Assembly: GCA_013368375.1 (NCBI GenBank)
Contig: JAACJP010000035.1
Span: 1 to 64,000 of the forward strand
Direction: 5' to 3'
DNA from: Tricholomella constricta
Taxonomy: Eukaryota > Basidiomycota > Agaricomycetes > Agaricales > Lyophyllaceae
Length of the DNA: 64,000 bases
Position numbers and translations under genes: made by a program. This document shows, one piece after another, positions 42,339 through 53,716 of the stretch (the first letter of the stretch is position 1; the number at the start of each line of letters is the position of its first letter). The notes beneath the pieces are model-generated. The model did not search any database and had not been told where the DNA came from. It saw only the letters and a list, made by a program, of their open reading frames with translations.

Positions 42339-43569
42339 TCAAACAATCCGTACCGCATCCTTTGACGGTCTCTCCACTTCCTCCCAATCCTCTATCGCCT
42401 CTGAGTCCGCCGAACTCCCAGCGCCTCGTCTTGCACGACTCCACGCGACGATGCGTATACGCAGGATGATGAGCAGGCGCACGAAGAGGAAGATGATGCA
42501 GTAGCCAACAGCGATGCCGACGATGTACGCTGCGAGAAGCGCCTTCTGCTTGTGAGGGTTGAGAAAAGAGTACGCTGCAAAGGCACATCGATCAGCTGAG
42601 TGCGGCTGGGGCAGTTGTTTAGGGGACGCAGGACGCACGATAGAAACCCTGTGTGTCGTGCGTGATGTACGCGACACCAAGGTAGCAGGCGAGGACGAGG
42701 ATGCCCATTGGGAGCGTCAGCCATGGCGCGGGGGGGATATCTGTGAAGAATACTTCCGCCAGCCCGAATGCCGTGTTGAGGAGATGTACAGAGATGTTGG
42801 ACCAGGCTGTGGAGGGGGAGCGGCGGGTCGTTCAACTGGTGAACGCGATAACAGAACAGGAGACGTACACGTGATGGCCTGATTAAAGATTTCTGGCGTT
42901 GCCAGCAAGATCCAGAACACGATCGTCACCACTATCGCTGTTGTGGTTTTTTCCGTTACCAGTAGGAAGGCAGAACGAACAGCCACGGATAGGACCAACA
43001 GGATAGGATTTGGTCAGCACTCAGACATTAACGTTAACGAAACGAGGCAATCCCACTCACGAAATGTCGTAATGGTGAGCTGCAGCAGCACATGGAGAAA
43101 TTGTAGTGGCCTTGGCCACCTTTGAAGGGGATATGATGCCGTTGATCCAGCGCCGCCCGCTGGACGTAAGGATCTGGCGAATGCGAAGGTTTGAACCCCC
43201 GAAGCGAAGAAGTAGGCGCACAGGCCGATGTAGGAAAGATGTGTGAAATACGAGAAATAACTGTGGGGTCAAATATCAGGGATATTCAACAAAATTGAAC
43301 AGATAAAAGGAGGCGGCGACGAGTGAACATCATGACGATGGCGAGAAACGGACGCGAATGATGATTTCTGGGGTAGCAAACACTCACCTTTGCCCCGAAT
43401 GATCTCTGACAGAGTTCCAGATAAGAGTGAGGAGAAGCGTAAAGAGCGTGTAGAATGCTAGTAGGAAGCGGAGGCTTGCGAGGACGGGGGCAGAGACGAC
43501 GGGGGATGTAACATGTTTGTGTGCAGAGTCGAAGGGCTGCGTGACGCCGAGCCGGGAGTAGAGGTTCAT
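42339..43569 (-). CDS. FAR-17a/AIG1-like integral membrane protein
   Basis: Exon 1 43569-43388 (MNLYSRLGVTQPFDS..), exon 2 43260-43061 (YFSYFTHLSYIGLCAYFFASG), exon 3 ending 42869 (VFWILLATPEIFNQAIT; start not resolved), exon 4 42806-42648 (WSNISVHLLNTAFGLAEVFF, ACYLGVAYITHDTQ) and exon 5 42574-42339 (AYSFLNPHKQKALLAAYIVG, basic-acidic tail to the stop). About six membrane segments. The F-T-x-L-S-x-I-G and H-x-x-N-x-x-F patterns resemble FAR-17a/AIG1-type proteins, some of which hydrolyse fatty-acid esters of hydroxy fatty acids in animals; the catalytic Thr/His are plausible here but not proven. The exon 2/3 join needs RNA data. Confidence 0.65.
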
Positions 43570-44842
43570 GACACCGCCAGGTCGTGCCAAGCAGGAGGGG
43601 ACGAATCAAATTATGCACTGCTGGCTCAAACAGTGAGTCGGGGGCGCGCAATGTAGGGCGCAGACACAACGTACCACAACAGAGAGCCCCTCAACACAGG
43701 ACTATATGTGGGGGGGAATATACGACAGTACAGTAAATGGAGGCACCGAAAGCAGCGAATTTGAAATTCGAGAGGCTTGGAACGGCTTTTCGGTCCCTGG
43801 GCAATGGCAGGACTTGAGCGCAGGCGCCCAAAAGCAGCTCCGTGTCCACTGGCGACGAGAAGCAAGCACGGTCTGTGGTCACGGAACGAACGACGAAGGC
43901 TGCTGAAGAGCCAAGAACGAGTTTAGGACCGAAATCGAACAACCAATGTTGCCTGCAACAATCTCGGCTAAGGAAGAGTCAACAGAAAAGGGGCGAACGC
44001 GTGAGCGGGCCTGGCGATCTTATTTGCGATGTTTCCGCCCACATGGTTCCGTCAGTTCGCATCATGCATCTGTTCAGGGTTCTGCGTGGGCAACTATTTA
44101 AATGGGGGCTGGAAATTGGTATGTGGGAATGAACGGCACTTTCGAGGACATGTGCATTTGTTGACAGGGAAAATGACATGATTGCATATTACAGTCGAGG
44201 CGACCATGACCATCGTTCGCAGTCCCCGAAACCGAAGCAATCAACTAGCAATCACCACGTCGACAAGAGATTGAAGATGAGCCAGAAAATCAGATATCTC
44301 GATCGTGATCGACTCAGTATTGGCATGTTCAACTTTCCCTGTCATCTTTTCTGATGTATTTTCAATCTCTTGCGAAGAGCAAACCGGGAGCATATACATA
44401 TCTATGTATATGTATGAATATTGCGAAAAGAGTTCGCCGCAGCTTGGGTTGCGATCCATAGTGAGTGTCTGTCGGCGAGTACTGCATCCAAAGTAATCCA
44501 TGATGTATCTCTCTCCCGAACAATCAAGGCTTGAAATAGTTCTCTATCTTCGCTCCAAGTTTGGACCACCAACGAATCCGGATGCTTCTGGCAGCGTTAA
44601 TCGACCTCGGCTTCGTGGGCGTGCACTGCTTCCAACTTCTGCTGTTCTGCATTGACAGCACTCAGATATGTATCTGATCCGAAGAAAAAAACATCAGCAT
44701 CCCATGTCGTAACATCGAATTTCAGGTGACAAGATGAACGGACGGCAGTCATGGATGGAGTATGGTCGTGATGTTGATGGACAGGATTTGGTCGGGACAG
44801 ATCGCAGTCCACATCACGACTAGGACAAAAGGTGGTCCCGCC
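43570..44842. other. Intergenic, no confident gene
   Basis: Short frames only (for example 44241-44501 minus). It holds the upstream region of the FAR-17a-like gene and the downstream region of the Mpv17 gene. A dinucleotide-like TATACATATCTATGTATATGTAT-type AT palindrome lies near 44393-44415. Confidence 0.4.
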
Positions 44843-45985
44843 TCAAGATACGTCTGATACGAAACAGACGTTGATGCGAGCGCCAAAAAGATCGGGGAGG
44901 TAAAGAAGAAGGAATGAGAGGGAAGACGCACTCCAGAATAGACTGACGACGCTGACGACGACGAAACGCAGGTGATGTGGCACGAGAGCGAAGTTGATGA
45001 TCTGCGTCGGAAGGAACACGCCCCTTCATTGCATAGGTGTGAACTTAAAGCAAACATACTAGATTGTAAGAGCTCACCAATTCCGTATTATGGTAGGTAC
45101 ATACGCCTGGGACAAGGGTTAAGTCGGTAAATGAAAGGAGGTGAGGGGCAGGATGACGCACAGCTTTGATCCGCTCGACAGCTTCGTGGGGTTTCCCTTC
45201 CAACGTACTCATAGACCCAAAAAAGAATGCCACCGCGACTACCGAGCGATTCGAAGTATTCAGCCTAAACCAGAAAGACGTAGATAGACACACGGACCTG
45301 GAGTCAAGACAACTTGATCAAGGCCAACCTGAGTAATAGGTGAGTTCTGCATTTGATGGTAAAATTGTGCAGAACATACACGAGTTGCCAAAGCTCGAGA
45401 AGGACTGGTAAACTTGATCGAGTTGAGAAATTGGTACCATTTTGTCATGCAGGGGCCAAACATAGCGCCTAGGGAAGTCTCAAGTCAGCTAACAAAGGAT
45501 TAATGAGCGTAAGCGAGAATGCGTTGCAGAGGACTTGAAAGACATATCGACTATGTCAAGCCTACACGACGAAGAAACTCCGAGTGGACGGCAACACGAG
45601 AATTGCAAACACACCTCCGTAGAACGTCAACCGCGCCGTCCGTATAAACTGGAGTGTGCATCACGAAGGGAGTGAGCACTAAGCCTGATGGAAGCGAAAC
45701 CACCAACGAATCCAGCCCCTTGCTCGAATCGAACACTCGTCCCCTCGACGCGACTCGTCTCCGCATCTGAAAGTAAGATTACTCACGTCATGGTCCTTCC
45801 CCTTGCCCTCAATAGCCTGCTGGGCAATAACATCGCCAGCACCAAAGAGAATAGCAGCGGTACTGCATGAGGCGAGCAGAGGCCGGCGAATAAGGAGCGT
45901 GCTGCAATAAATTATATCTGACGTTAGGACACGTTGCAGAAAAATTGGTGCGTGCGTACTTATAAGAACGAAGGAAGGAAGCCAT
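44843..45985 (-). CDS. Mpv17/PMP22 family membrane protein
   Basis: Nine small exons: 45985-45960, 45901-45787, 45648-45615, 45468-45380, 45328-45298, 45238-45162, 45106-45078, 45023-44932 and 44853-44843; all joins keep frame (504 nt, 167 residues). Diagnostic blocks: NTLLIRRPLLASC, GAGDVIAQQAIEGKG, HDFIRTARLTFYGG, GPCMTKWYQFLN, VGLDQVVLTPVAVAFFFGSM, AYVPTIIRNWGVFLPTQIINFALVPHHLRF and SLFW. This is the order of the peroxisomal/mitochondrial inner-membrane Mpv17-PMP22 family (Sym1 in yeast), with about four membrane spans and near the usual length of 170-190. Introns number eight in 1.1 kb, which is dense but normal for these fungi. Confidence 0.85.
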
Positions 45986-46845
45986 CTATCGCCACCGTGC
46001 TGACCTCTACGAGATGTAGAGAAAGAAGGAAATGGCCAGGGAGGAAATGGCGGAGGAGCCTCAACTATGCTCCGCAAAAAATCGACATTGCGATCGGGGA
46101 ATTCTGGTGATCGGGGTCCTGCCCCTGTCTCTTGGCGGGCCTCCGCCTAGACAGACAATCAGACTACAATCAGTCGTTCCTCCGTTCTGTAGCCTTCCAA
46201 AAGACATGAAAGTCAAAGTCATGGGTGCGTCTTTACAGGTCTTTATTCGCCATTGAATTACATGCACATCTAGAAGTGCTAACTATCTTAGTCCATTCTT
46301 AGACTCTCCTCGCTGCTACTTCAATGGGCTACGAAGGAACACGGCTCGATGCTACCAAACTAAAAACAGAAATGACATGGTAAAAGGGCCCTGGCAATCT
46401 ATCAACAATCTGCACCCTGGTGGATTTCTCAACCACTCCTCCTACCGCCTTGTCTGGTTTTCGTGTTCTTGGAAATTGAGAAGGATATTCTCGCAACCTT
46501 GTCACCTATGCCATCAAGGTCGGACGAGATGAGAAGCACTCCAGTCAAGGGATGTCCTACACGATTTCTTGGATTTACCGTCTTAAGCATCAGCAATTAA
46601 CAACAAAAATCTTCCTCCCCCCAAATGAACGCGAAGTTGAGTAACACGCGACCAATGGCACATGACCTAACTACCGAATCACGTGGATGGCTGTGCCGCG
46701 TAAGATCTTGCCGTTTTCAATACCCAGGCGTCTTCAGCCGCAGCAGCTTGATCTCATCGTCTACCCTTGCGCAGTGGTACGTGTTCAAACTATTGATTTG
46801 TGGCACAAAATAAGCCTCTTTGCCTCAACTCACAGGAAGCTCGCC
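45986..46845. other. Intergenic between Mpv17 gene and the next gene
   Basis: Divergent promoters are expected here. The 46687 frame opens upstream of the chosen ATG at 46846 and could add about 53 residues; no other gene is seen. Confidence 0.4.
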
Positions 46846-48275
46846 ATGATCATTGACAAACAACCTTTACCCGATGACCCCACACCAACAGACGCCCCCC
46901 CATCTTATGACACTGTTGGCTCGAACTCAGGCTCAGTCCGATTTCATGACAGTAAAGTTTTTGTAGAGCCTGTTATCACAGCATCGACTTCAAAGACACA
47001 CATTCACCCTTCCGGTTCTGTATCTCCCACACCCATCGCGAAATCCCCATCGGCGTCGAGCGCCAAAGGAAAGGGCCGCGCGAACAACTGGTTCAACTTT
47101 ACCGCCTCTAGAACCACACGCGAGGTACAGGCAACCGTTCTCGGACTCATTCGTGACCTGGTTAAGGAACAGAATCATAATTCAAGGGCGTCTTTAGGCA
47201 TCCTCGAAAGTTGTGCCGAGGCATGTTCCGGCTACGACTTATCGCTATCCACGCTTCTGCAAGAGAATTCTATCGAAGGTCACACCCCCATGTACTGGGC
47301 GATCGTAAAACGCCCTCCCGATGGCGAGGAAGGCGAAAGCGCGATTCCAGACCTCCTCACCGCCTTGATATCGTATGCCAGCCCTGTTACGCCCAAAACG
47401 ATTGACGACATCCGTCATGCGTGTCTCCTCACTTCTGATCAACTCCTCTTTCAACGTTTGCGGATGTCACCAGAATTTTCACCACTATCTGGCACCGATG
47501 AGATGCTCCTAGGTGCGACAATCCCACCCGACGAGATCACGGTAGAGAACGTACCTGGAGACGAAGGTGCATTCGCGGTCGACTTTCAGATAGTACATTT
47601 TCAAAAGAGGATGCTCGTCTCAAAACGTATCGAACTCGACTTCATTGCTCGAGGTATGGGCCTGCCTCATTTGCATGTCGACTTTCCTTCTCATAGCATC
47701 ATCGCACCCTAGCTCGGATGTGGCGATTAGAATTCTCGATTGTTCAAGCCGCTCAGTACAAGGGGCCACGGCAAGGTTCATGGTGCATTTCTCTCTCCCT
47801 CCTCGAACATAGCCCACCAACATGGATCGATTCCCGCCTTATTATCCCGGAGCCCATATCACATTCCGCAGATAGTCCATCTTCACCCTCTCTCCTTGAT
47901 AGAGTTAGAGCTCGACCTAAACCAAAGCAAACGATCGTGATGAGACTCAAGTCACAAGCGCAGCTTGTGGCGCCGCCCAACAAGCAGTGCACAGCCATCG
48001 TGGTATCTCTCGAGGACAATATGGCAGGATCCAGTCTCCAATACGCGTTAGTCCCCTACTTTCTTGATGAGCGTTGTCTGAAATCTGTTGTGGTAGCGGC
48101 ACGTCGTATATTGCACCTGATGAAACGCTCAGAGCGCGTTTGGAGGCGCGTCTTGGCCGAGCAACGGCCGATTCGGATTGCACCATTTGTTAGAACCCCT
48201 GATATCCTCTATAATGACAGGATCAGCCCAGCCTTGCCTGTATTAATCAGTTTGGCTGAGGACTTCGCGTCCTGA
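46846..48275 (+). CDS. Conserved fungal protein of unknown function (PPSYD motif)
   Basis: Exon 1 46846-47653, intron 47654-47712 (GTATGG..CCCTAG), exon 2 47713-48275; 456 residues in frame. The start MIIDKQPLPDD was chosen because the part before it looks like untranslated leader. Near residue 20 there is a PPSYD proline motif of the type bound by WW domains, then a Ser-rich linker, a helical region (TREVQATVLGLIRDLV, ASLGILESCAEAC, EGHTPMYWAIVKR, the last ankyrin-like), and a C-terminal beta-rich part (RMWRLEFSIVQA, WCISLSLLEHSPPTWID) in exon 2. I recall similar hypothetical proteins in other Agaricomycetes but no function. Confidence 0.65.
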
Positions 48276-48652
48276 TCTTTCCATCCGCACTCACGCACAG
48301 CATCTAGAAGGCTCAAATTTGTCGCGATCGCATGGCTGTCCCGACTCGCAGCCGTGTTTCGCCTTTGATTGACACGCCTCTGCCCCATGTCAATCGCGGC
48401 TCTGCGTTGCATCGTCACATACCCACACGACAGATACCTGATATCCAATTCCAGGTGCATCTACCATTTCTTTTCTTGTCACGATCGCAATCTTTTAAAC
48501 TGCCCTCCCGCTATCTTCTCTTATTCCCGGTATCTAAAGGTGTATTTATATCTTAGTATCTATAATTCGTGGAGGCGTGTGCGTGTTGTATAACCTGTCA
48601 AGCCACGCATTTATATCCGTTACCCGCGTCATTTCCTGCTCGTCCATTCGGC
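48276..48652. other. Converging 3' flanks
   Basis: Between the stop of the PPSYD gene and the stop of the MFS gene. No feature seen. Confidence 0.4.
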
Positions 48653-51047
48653 CTAGACTCTCAGCTCGCTGTCGTCCCGCGGAGGTGGGTTCATTGAACC
48701 CCCACGCTTCTCCTCTCGCTCAGCGGACATTCGCAGAGTTTCTTCGTCCCCCCTGGTTAACTCTTTGTGCCTGATCATCAAGATACTCGCCACAGTCGCG
48801 ACGGCCGCCAATACCGCGTTGAGGATGAACACGGATTTGAAGCCCTTCGTGAATCCGTTATTCAATATGTACATTGCTGTAGACGCTGGAATTCCAATAT
48901 CGAGCGGAGATCCCAGGCTCGATGGGTCGTCTACGATTTTGGAGATGATCGATGGCGGGAGGGAGATGCTTTTCATCGAGTTCGTGAGAGAGTTGTTTCT
49001 GAACAGACGACGAGGAGACGTAAGAACATTGAATGGCGCGGAGGAATCCCACAATACATTATCGTGGAACTTATAGCAAGACTTAAGGTCCCACCGAGCA
49101 ATCGAATGAACTGATAGGCAACAGTTAGCTCACAGGCCGGCAGTCACGGATGATTCCACTGACGTTGCGGAAAGCGGTCACGACAGACATGTCCTTTCTG
49201 GGTACACTAGCTTGCGCAGCTACTGTTGTCGTTTGCAAAGTCTACAGAGGATATCAGCTGAATAACTATGCCGTTTACGAAAGGATAAGACGAACCATCC
49301 CGGCGCCGGCGCCACCGAGTAGCATAAAAATGACTAAAGCGGCCTTCGAGGAGTGTGGAGTAATTGTGGAGATGCAGCCGCATGCGATAGCCCACACAGC
49401 GAAACCGAAGTGGATTATCGTCTAGAAAACCATATCTGAGGTCGTGAACGAAAAGCTGGAACTTGAACGGAATGCACGAACGCGATATCTTCCCGTCCGA
49501 CTTACGACCACGCCCTAACACGCATTTTGTTTAGGGAAAAGGCACACTTCGATAAATGGCTTACTGAGACCCAGCTAGAGAGCATCTGGCTTACGAGAAG
49601 AGGTATTAGGAAGATACCTGCTCGAATTGGCGTGTATCCCAACCCAATCTGGAAAAACTGGGGCAGATAGTAAAGCGAGGAGAAGAAAACAAAGCCACTA
49701 CATGGCCGTTAGCGATGGAATGTATCTGAGAGCGCAGAATGTGTGCACTTAATGAACATCGTAATGTATACGCCAGTTACAGTGACGTGTTTGAATATGT
49801 ACACTGCGGACATCATGAGCTTCATTCGAAGGATAAACTATGAACACTTACTTGGCACTATTGGTAGTTGTGCTCCCTTCCATTCCCAAAGGCAGAACAG
49901 GACCATCACAACAAAACCCGAGAGCAACGGAGCCAAGACAACGGCTGACTTCCAGGGAAATGTGACGCCACCCTAAAACATGTAAGATGTGAACGTATGT
50001 CTCTTTCTAACGAAGGATGTTTAATAACCCAGATTAAAGGCAGAATTACCAAGGAACACCCAAGTAATGCAAGCCCTGCGCCCAAGTAATCGACGACAAG
50101 CAGCTTGCTGTATAAGCGGAGAAATGAAATGGAAGCAGCGCTAGGCAGATACAGGCGTACCTTTTCATATCGCCTTCGACGGGCTTTAGCGGCAAAACAA
50201 AAACTACGACGCACATCGCACTGAAGGAGATTGGAATATCAATCCAGAAACACCACTGTCGCTTGCAGGTTAGTCGGTCATACAGGTATGCGCCAATTGG
50301 ATAACACCAACCCGCCAGCTGACTTTCTGTGACAGAGCGCCGCCGATCACCGGCCCAATGGCGTATCCCAAGGCGACAGCGCCTCCAATGATTCCCTGGT
50401 ATTTTCCCCTGTAATCTTCTGAGCTGGCTGAGCTATACCAAATGAATTGAAGGGCAGCACCTTTCTCGAAGGCTGACGATGTCGGATATCACGATTTGCG
50501 CCATGCTGATGATACCACCTGTTAGAAGAATAGCATCAGTATGGATGCGAGATACTGTCGATGCATGCGAGAACACATGTTGCCCCTTGCTCTACTGACC
50601 TCCGCCAGCGCCAGCAAATCCGCGGAACACGATTAATTGGATGATGTTTTTAGAGAATCCGGCTACAAGATTTCCGACCATGAAGACTGACATGGCAAGG
50701 CACAGCGCAGCTTTCCTCCCAAAGATGTCGCTGAAGCGGCCATAGAGTGGTTGAAAGCTCGTTGACGATAGGAGGTAAGCGGATGGGACCCAGGAGACGA
50801 CGGAGCCCGCGTTGAATGCCGTGGATATAGTGGGAAGCGCAGTTGCCACAATGACCGAATCCAGTGTGGAGACGACGATACATAGAGCCAGGCCGGAGAA
50901 CACCGCGATGACCTGTTTGAACGGGAGGAGATTAGTTTGGTCTGTAAGAACCATTTCGCGTGCACGTCGTCGAGGGTCAGCGGCCTCCGCCACAGCGTTC
51001 GAGATTGTGTCAGGACTTTCTGCGCATGTCGGCGATTCAGAGGCCAT
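48653..51047 (-). CDS. MFS transporter, DHA2-like (about 14 membrane spans)
   Basis: Starts at 51047 (MASESPTCAE) and ends at 48653. First exon: LDSVIVATALPTI (motif D1-like of drug:H+ antiporters) and GRFSDIFGRK (motif A). Following exons give GGIISMAQIVISD, RERGKYQGIIGG, ALGYAIGPVIGGALS (motif C, G-x-x-x-GP-x-x-GG), SWRWCFWIDIP, LLVVDYLGAGLALLG and, near the end, MSVVTAFRN and a last span FILNAVLAAVATVASILMI. Short introns separate the exons; those between about 49500 and 50000 were not fully resolved. The family exports toxic small molecules or imports nutrients at the plasma membrane by proton antiport. Substrate unknown. Confidence 0.75.
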
Positions 51048-51619
51048 CGCGATCGATAAGTTCGTGAATCCTGGGTCGTCGTCAGGTGCAAGGCAAAAGA
51101 ACGTTTATATCTGGCGATTAATAAATAGAAAAGAAGAGAGATGAATGTCGTGGAGTGGCAAATATGCGACTCCGAGGAGTAAACCGGCAAGCAAGCCGGA
51201 TATCGATGCTGTAGACCCTACTGGAGAGCAAGTATAAATCGCCATGTCACGAGACATGAAGTCCTGTGTACATGGGAAGAGATTCCAAAATAGGTCAGTT
51301 ATAGGTCCTTCGAGGCACTCGTCCGTGTTAATATGAGTCGTTTGATCGTCAAGATTCTTGGCCGCGCAACGGGATTTGGCAGCAATGGCGCAAGCAAATA
51401 CGAGCGCCACATGTGCTGATTTGAAGCTGATTGTAGCTCAACCATTCAAACGAGCTGAGCCTGTAGATGTCGCAGAGAAGGAACGAAAACGACAAGGTAT
51501 ATTGGTGATTTTCAGGAAAGGAAAGAAGCCGTAAATGTCAGGGAACACCTGCTCTAACGAGTCCAAAGCTTTGTACCAATGACACTGCTTAATGAAAGCC
51601 CTTGCGCCAGTTTGAACGT
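51048..51619. other. Intergenic, no gene supported
   Basis: Upstream of the MFS gene and downstream of the Ser/Thr-rich gene. Only short frames are present. Confidence 0.4.
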
Positions 51620-52950
51620 CTAAAGAGTGTATGTCGTAGGTGCGGTAGTGGCGACTACAGAAGTATGAATGGTGGTTACGGGGGTGGCGACCACGGTAGT
51701 GATGAAAGTTGGTACGGCAGTGGCCACCACGGATATACTAATGGTATGGCCACAGTATGGAACAGTCACTGTCACCGTGCAAGGAGCCGTGGTTGCGGGA
51801 GGAAGACACGAACTGGAAACGACGGTAGAAGGGCCGGCGGGGGAGGGGATGCCTGAGCTGAAGTTGATAGAAGTCGGGACCGCGGTTCCAGGAGGGAAAT
51901 ACGAGCTTGAAATGACGGTGCCATTGGCGGACGGGTACGGGAAGCCTATAGTGAAGTTGGTAGAGGTTGGGACAGCGGTGCCATTGGCGGACGGGGACGG
52001 GAATCCTGTAGTGAAGCTGGCAGAGGTTGGGACAGCGGTGCCAGATGGGGACCACGAGCTCGAGACGACGGTGCCATTGGCCGACGGGGAGGGGAAGCCT
52101 ATGGTAACGTTGGCAGAGGTCTGGACAGCGGTGCTAGATGGGTACCAAGAGCTGCTGATGGCCGAGTTTGGGACGGCACCGCCAGGCGGGCACCATGGGC
52201 TAGCGACTGCAGAGCTAGATACCGCGGTACCAGAGGGCAAGTATGAACTGAATATGACGGTCCCAGAGGAACTCCCCGAAGTGGTCACCGCGGAGCTTGG
52301 GAGATCTCGGGTGATCACAGTGCCAGATGAGCTGGTGGGCTGTCCTGTGACGGTGACGGTGACGCAGACGTCTGAGCCGATGGTGGTGGGCGAAGGGTAG
52401 GGGGCGGTGGTTGGGTTGCCGGACGCAACCCAAGTGGTGATCGCGGAGCTCGGGAGATCGGGGATGATCACAGTGCCAGATGAGCTGGTTAGTTGTCCTG
52501 TAGCGCTGACGCTGACGCAGACATCTGAGCCGATGGTGGTAGGTGAGGGGTAGGGGGCGGTGGTTGGATTGCCGGATGTAACCCATGTAGTGATGGCACC
52601 CGAGCTTCCGTAAACGGTGCTGATAAAATCTGCAGTTTAGCAAGGCATGAAACAGTGGGCAGCAGTAAATGACGTACGAAGGAGAAGAGCTGGTCACGAA
52701 GCTGCCATTTACCGTCCTGTATCATGAATAAGTAGAGTGTTTCGGTCGGAAGATGAGAACTTACGACGGGGAAGGCACAGTTATGAACCTACCATACGCT
52801 GACCTGTTGGAAAGTTAATTGTGGTTCAATATCAAGGTTGCGTAACACTTACGAGATTGGCGTGTCGGAGCTCACACTGACAGGTGAAGCATGGGCACCG
52901 AGAGCGACGGCAAGCAAAACTGCGACTGAAAGGGCTCCAGATTTCATCAT
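51620..52950 (-). CDS. Secreted Ser/Thr-rich repeat protein
   Basis: Exon 1 52950-52853 encodes a signal peptide (MMKSGALSVAVLLAVALG, cleavage after AHA). One or two small exons lie around 52810-52680, and the last exon runs 52629-51620. The mature protein is built of repeats: a unit with AITTWVxSGNPTTAPYPSPT and CVxVxxTGQ occurs twice, and a unit with FPSPSANGTxV and PTSxxFTxGF three to four times. It is rich in Ser, Thr, Pro and NGT sequons, so likely heavily O- and N-glycosylated. A late VTVTVPYCGHT block is followed by ATxVPTxxTxVVATP repeats. No GPI signal is clear. It probably acts in the cell wall or outside the cell. The DNA repeats make copy-number change likely. Confidence 0.65.
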
Positions 52951-53716
52951 CTCTGGATGGTCGAACAAAAACCGGATGACTTGATTCTCTCAATACAGCG
53001 AGCCCTTTATACCCAAGGCTCCAAGACATTTTCCAAAATTTCAGACTTCCTGCGTAGTTTTTCCTACAAGGCGTTACTTCATGGCATGCTGTGCAGACGG
53101 CTCAACTATGCCGCAGCGGAATGTTTTGGCCGTGGTGCGAGTGACGAAAGAACCTGTATGGTGTATTTCAGGCGGTGCTGATTACCTTGGCCACACGGCG
53201 AATTCACCTAACCGCGAGAAATATTTTCGCCGAGCCTTTGTGACTCGCAATCGTGAGCTTTTAGACTTCTATAAGGGCAGTTTTGGCCTCACATAACAAC
53301 CAGTTAACCGGCGAGCCAGCTAAGCTTCACCTCGGTCTTGATATGCCTTCCTCGACAACGGTCGTGACATATGCGTGTAGGATCTGCGGCGACTCTTGAC
53401 CAAGCGTGTCCATAAAATGTAAATCGAAAGAATTAGGCCGCGTGAAAAAATCGGGTTGGCTTACCTTGGCTCGACAGTCAGCTCCACAAGTGTTTGTGCA
53501 CTGCTGGGCGACAATGAGTTGAAAAACTGCGAAAACGAGCCAGTGCCGCAAGACTTTGGAAAACGATGTACACATCGTCGAATAGAATTGATCGAGTGAG
53601 CTTGGCACTGACATAGCCTTGCCACGCGAGCCGATCGCGACCTCGCCCGATTTGACGCCTTTCGAGGGCCTGAACGCGCAGAGACTGCTCTTCTCCAGCG
53701 CAGTCAGAGATATCGA
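52951..53716. other. Intergenic, possible small minus-strand exon
   Basis: A minus-strand frame near 53610-53470 (MSVPSSLDQF.., with QQCTNTCGADCRAK before a GTAAGC donor) could be a short cysteine-containing gene divergent from the cryptochrome; no family recognised. Confidence 0.25.

Noticed and set aside
51669..52400. 243-codon plus-strand frame opposite the Ser/Thr-rich gene
   Set aside because: It mirrors the repeats of the minus-strand gene, which has a signal peptide and introns; the plus frame lacks both.
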